Shown piece after piece: positions 5,882-5,911 of a stretch of DNA of 5,911 nt. Origin of the DNA: Clostridia bacterium (GTDB lineage Bacteria; Bacillota; Clostridia; Oscillospirales; UBA644). The notes beneath the pieces were generated by a model. The model worked only from the letters and a program-made list of their open reading frames with translations. It did no database searches and was not told where the DNA came from. The DNA lies in the NCBI GenBank assembly GCA_014872655.1, contig WHHJ01000083.1:1-5911 (forward strand). The letters are read 5' to 3'. Position 1 is the stretch's first letter. Each line of letters opens with the position of its first letter. The position numbers and the translations under genes were made by a program.

Positions 5882-5911
5882 ATGATTTTGGTACTAAATA
5901 TTAGCAAAGAT
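5882..5911 (+). CDS. Possible start of a further gene, cut by window edge
   Basis: An ATG at 5882 opens a frame that remains open to the window edge, giving MILVLNISKD. GGTGAT at 5871-5876, which matches part of the anti-16S sequence, lies 5 nt upstream. Ten residues cannot be assigned; a hydrophobic beta-strand start such as MILVLN occurs in many families, including ASKHA-type kinases, and I make no call. The spacing after the terminator is compatible with a new transcription unit, although I see no clear promoter in 5849-5870. Confidence 0.3.
   Translation, partial: MILVLNISKD

Overview
The window looks like ordinary chromosomal DNA of a low-to-moderate GC Gram-positive anaerobe, most likely a Clostridia-type member of the Bacillota. 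The clues are strong GGAGG-type ribosome binding sites, sigma-A-like promoters with 17-bp spacers, a single RlmCD/YefA-type rRNA uracil methyltransferase, and a YpsC-type THUMP methyltransferase. I cannot name a genus. There is no transposase, phage gene, CRISPR array or recognisable defence module.

Layout, left to right. Positions 1-106 are AT-rich and hold an exact 13-bp direct repeat. A small antibiotic-biosynthesis-monooxygenase-fold protein lies on the minus strand (107-436). After an AT-rich gap, a TRAM-domain, Fe-S-containing 23S rRNA m5U methyltransferase (RlmD/RlmCD type) occupies 694-2061, also minus. A 164-bp region (2062-2225) carries two good, divergent promoters with a perfect 15-bp palindrome between them and a 9-bp direct repeat at 20-bp spacing. 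To the right, on the plus strand, is a 765-residue protein that resembles glycoside hydrolase family 38 (alpha-mannosidase-like) from end to end but seems to lack most of the zinc/catalytic residues. Its last four bases overlap the start of a THUMP-domain RNA methyltransferase (4520-5671), so the two are probably translated as a coupled pair. Then comes a tRNA-Thr(GGU) gene with a full-consensus promoter and a UUCG-loop terminator directly abutting its encoded CCA. The last 30 bases may begin another gene.

Three of the five well-supported genes serve the translation apparatus: two RNA methyltransferases (at least one acting on rRNA) and a tRNA. The odd member is the GH38-like protein. Its active site appears degenerate, it is unusually rich in cysteine, it has no secretion signal, and it is tied to an RNA methyltransferase. 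It is the most interesting item here. The fold assignment rests on remembered family motifs, not on a computed alignment.
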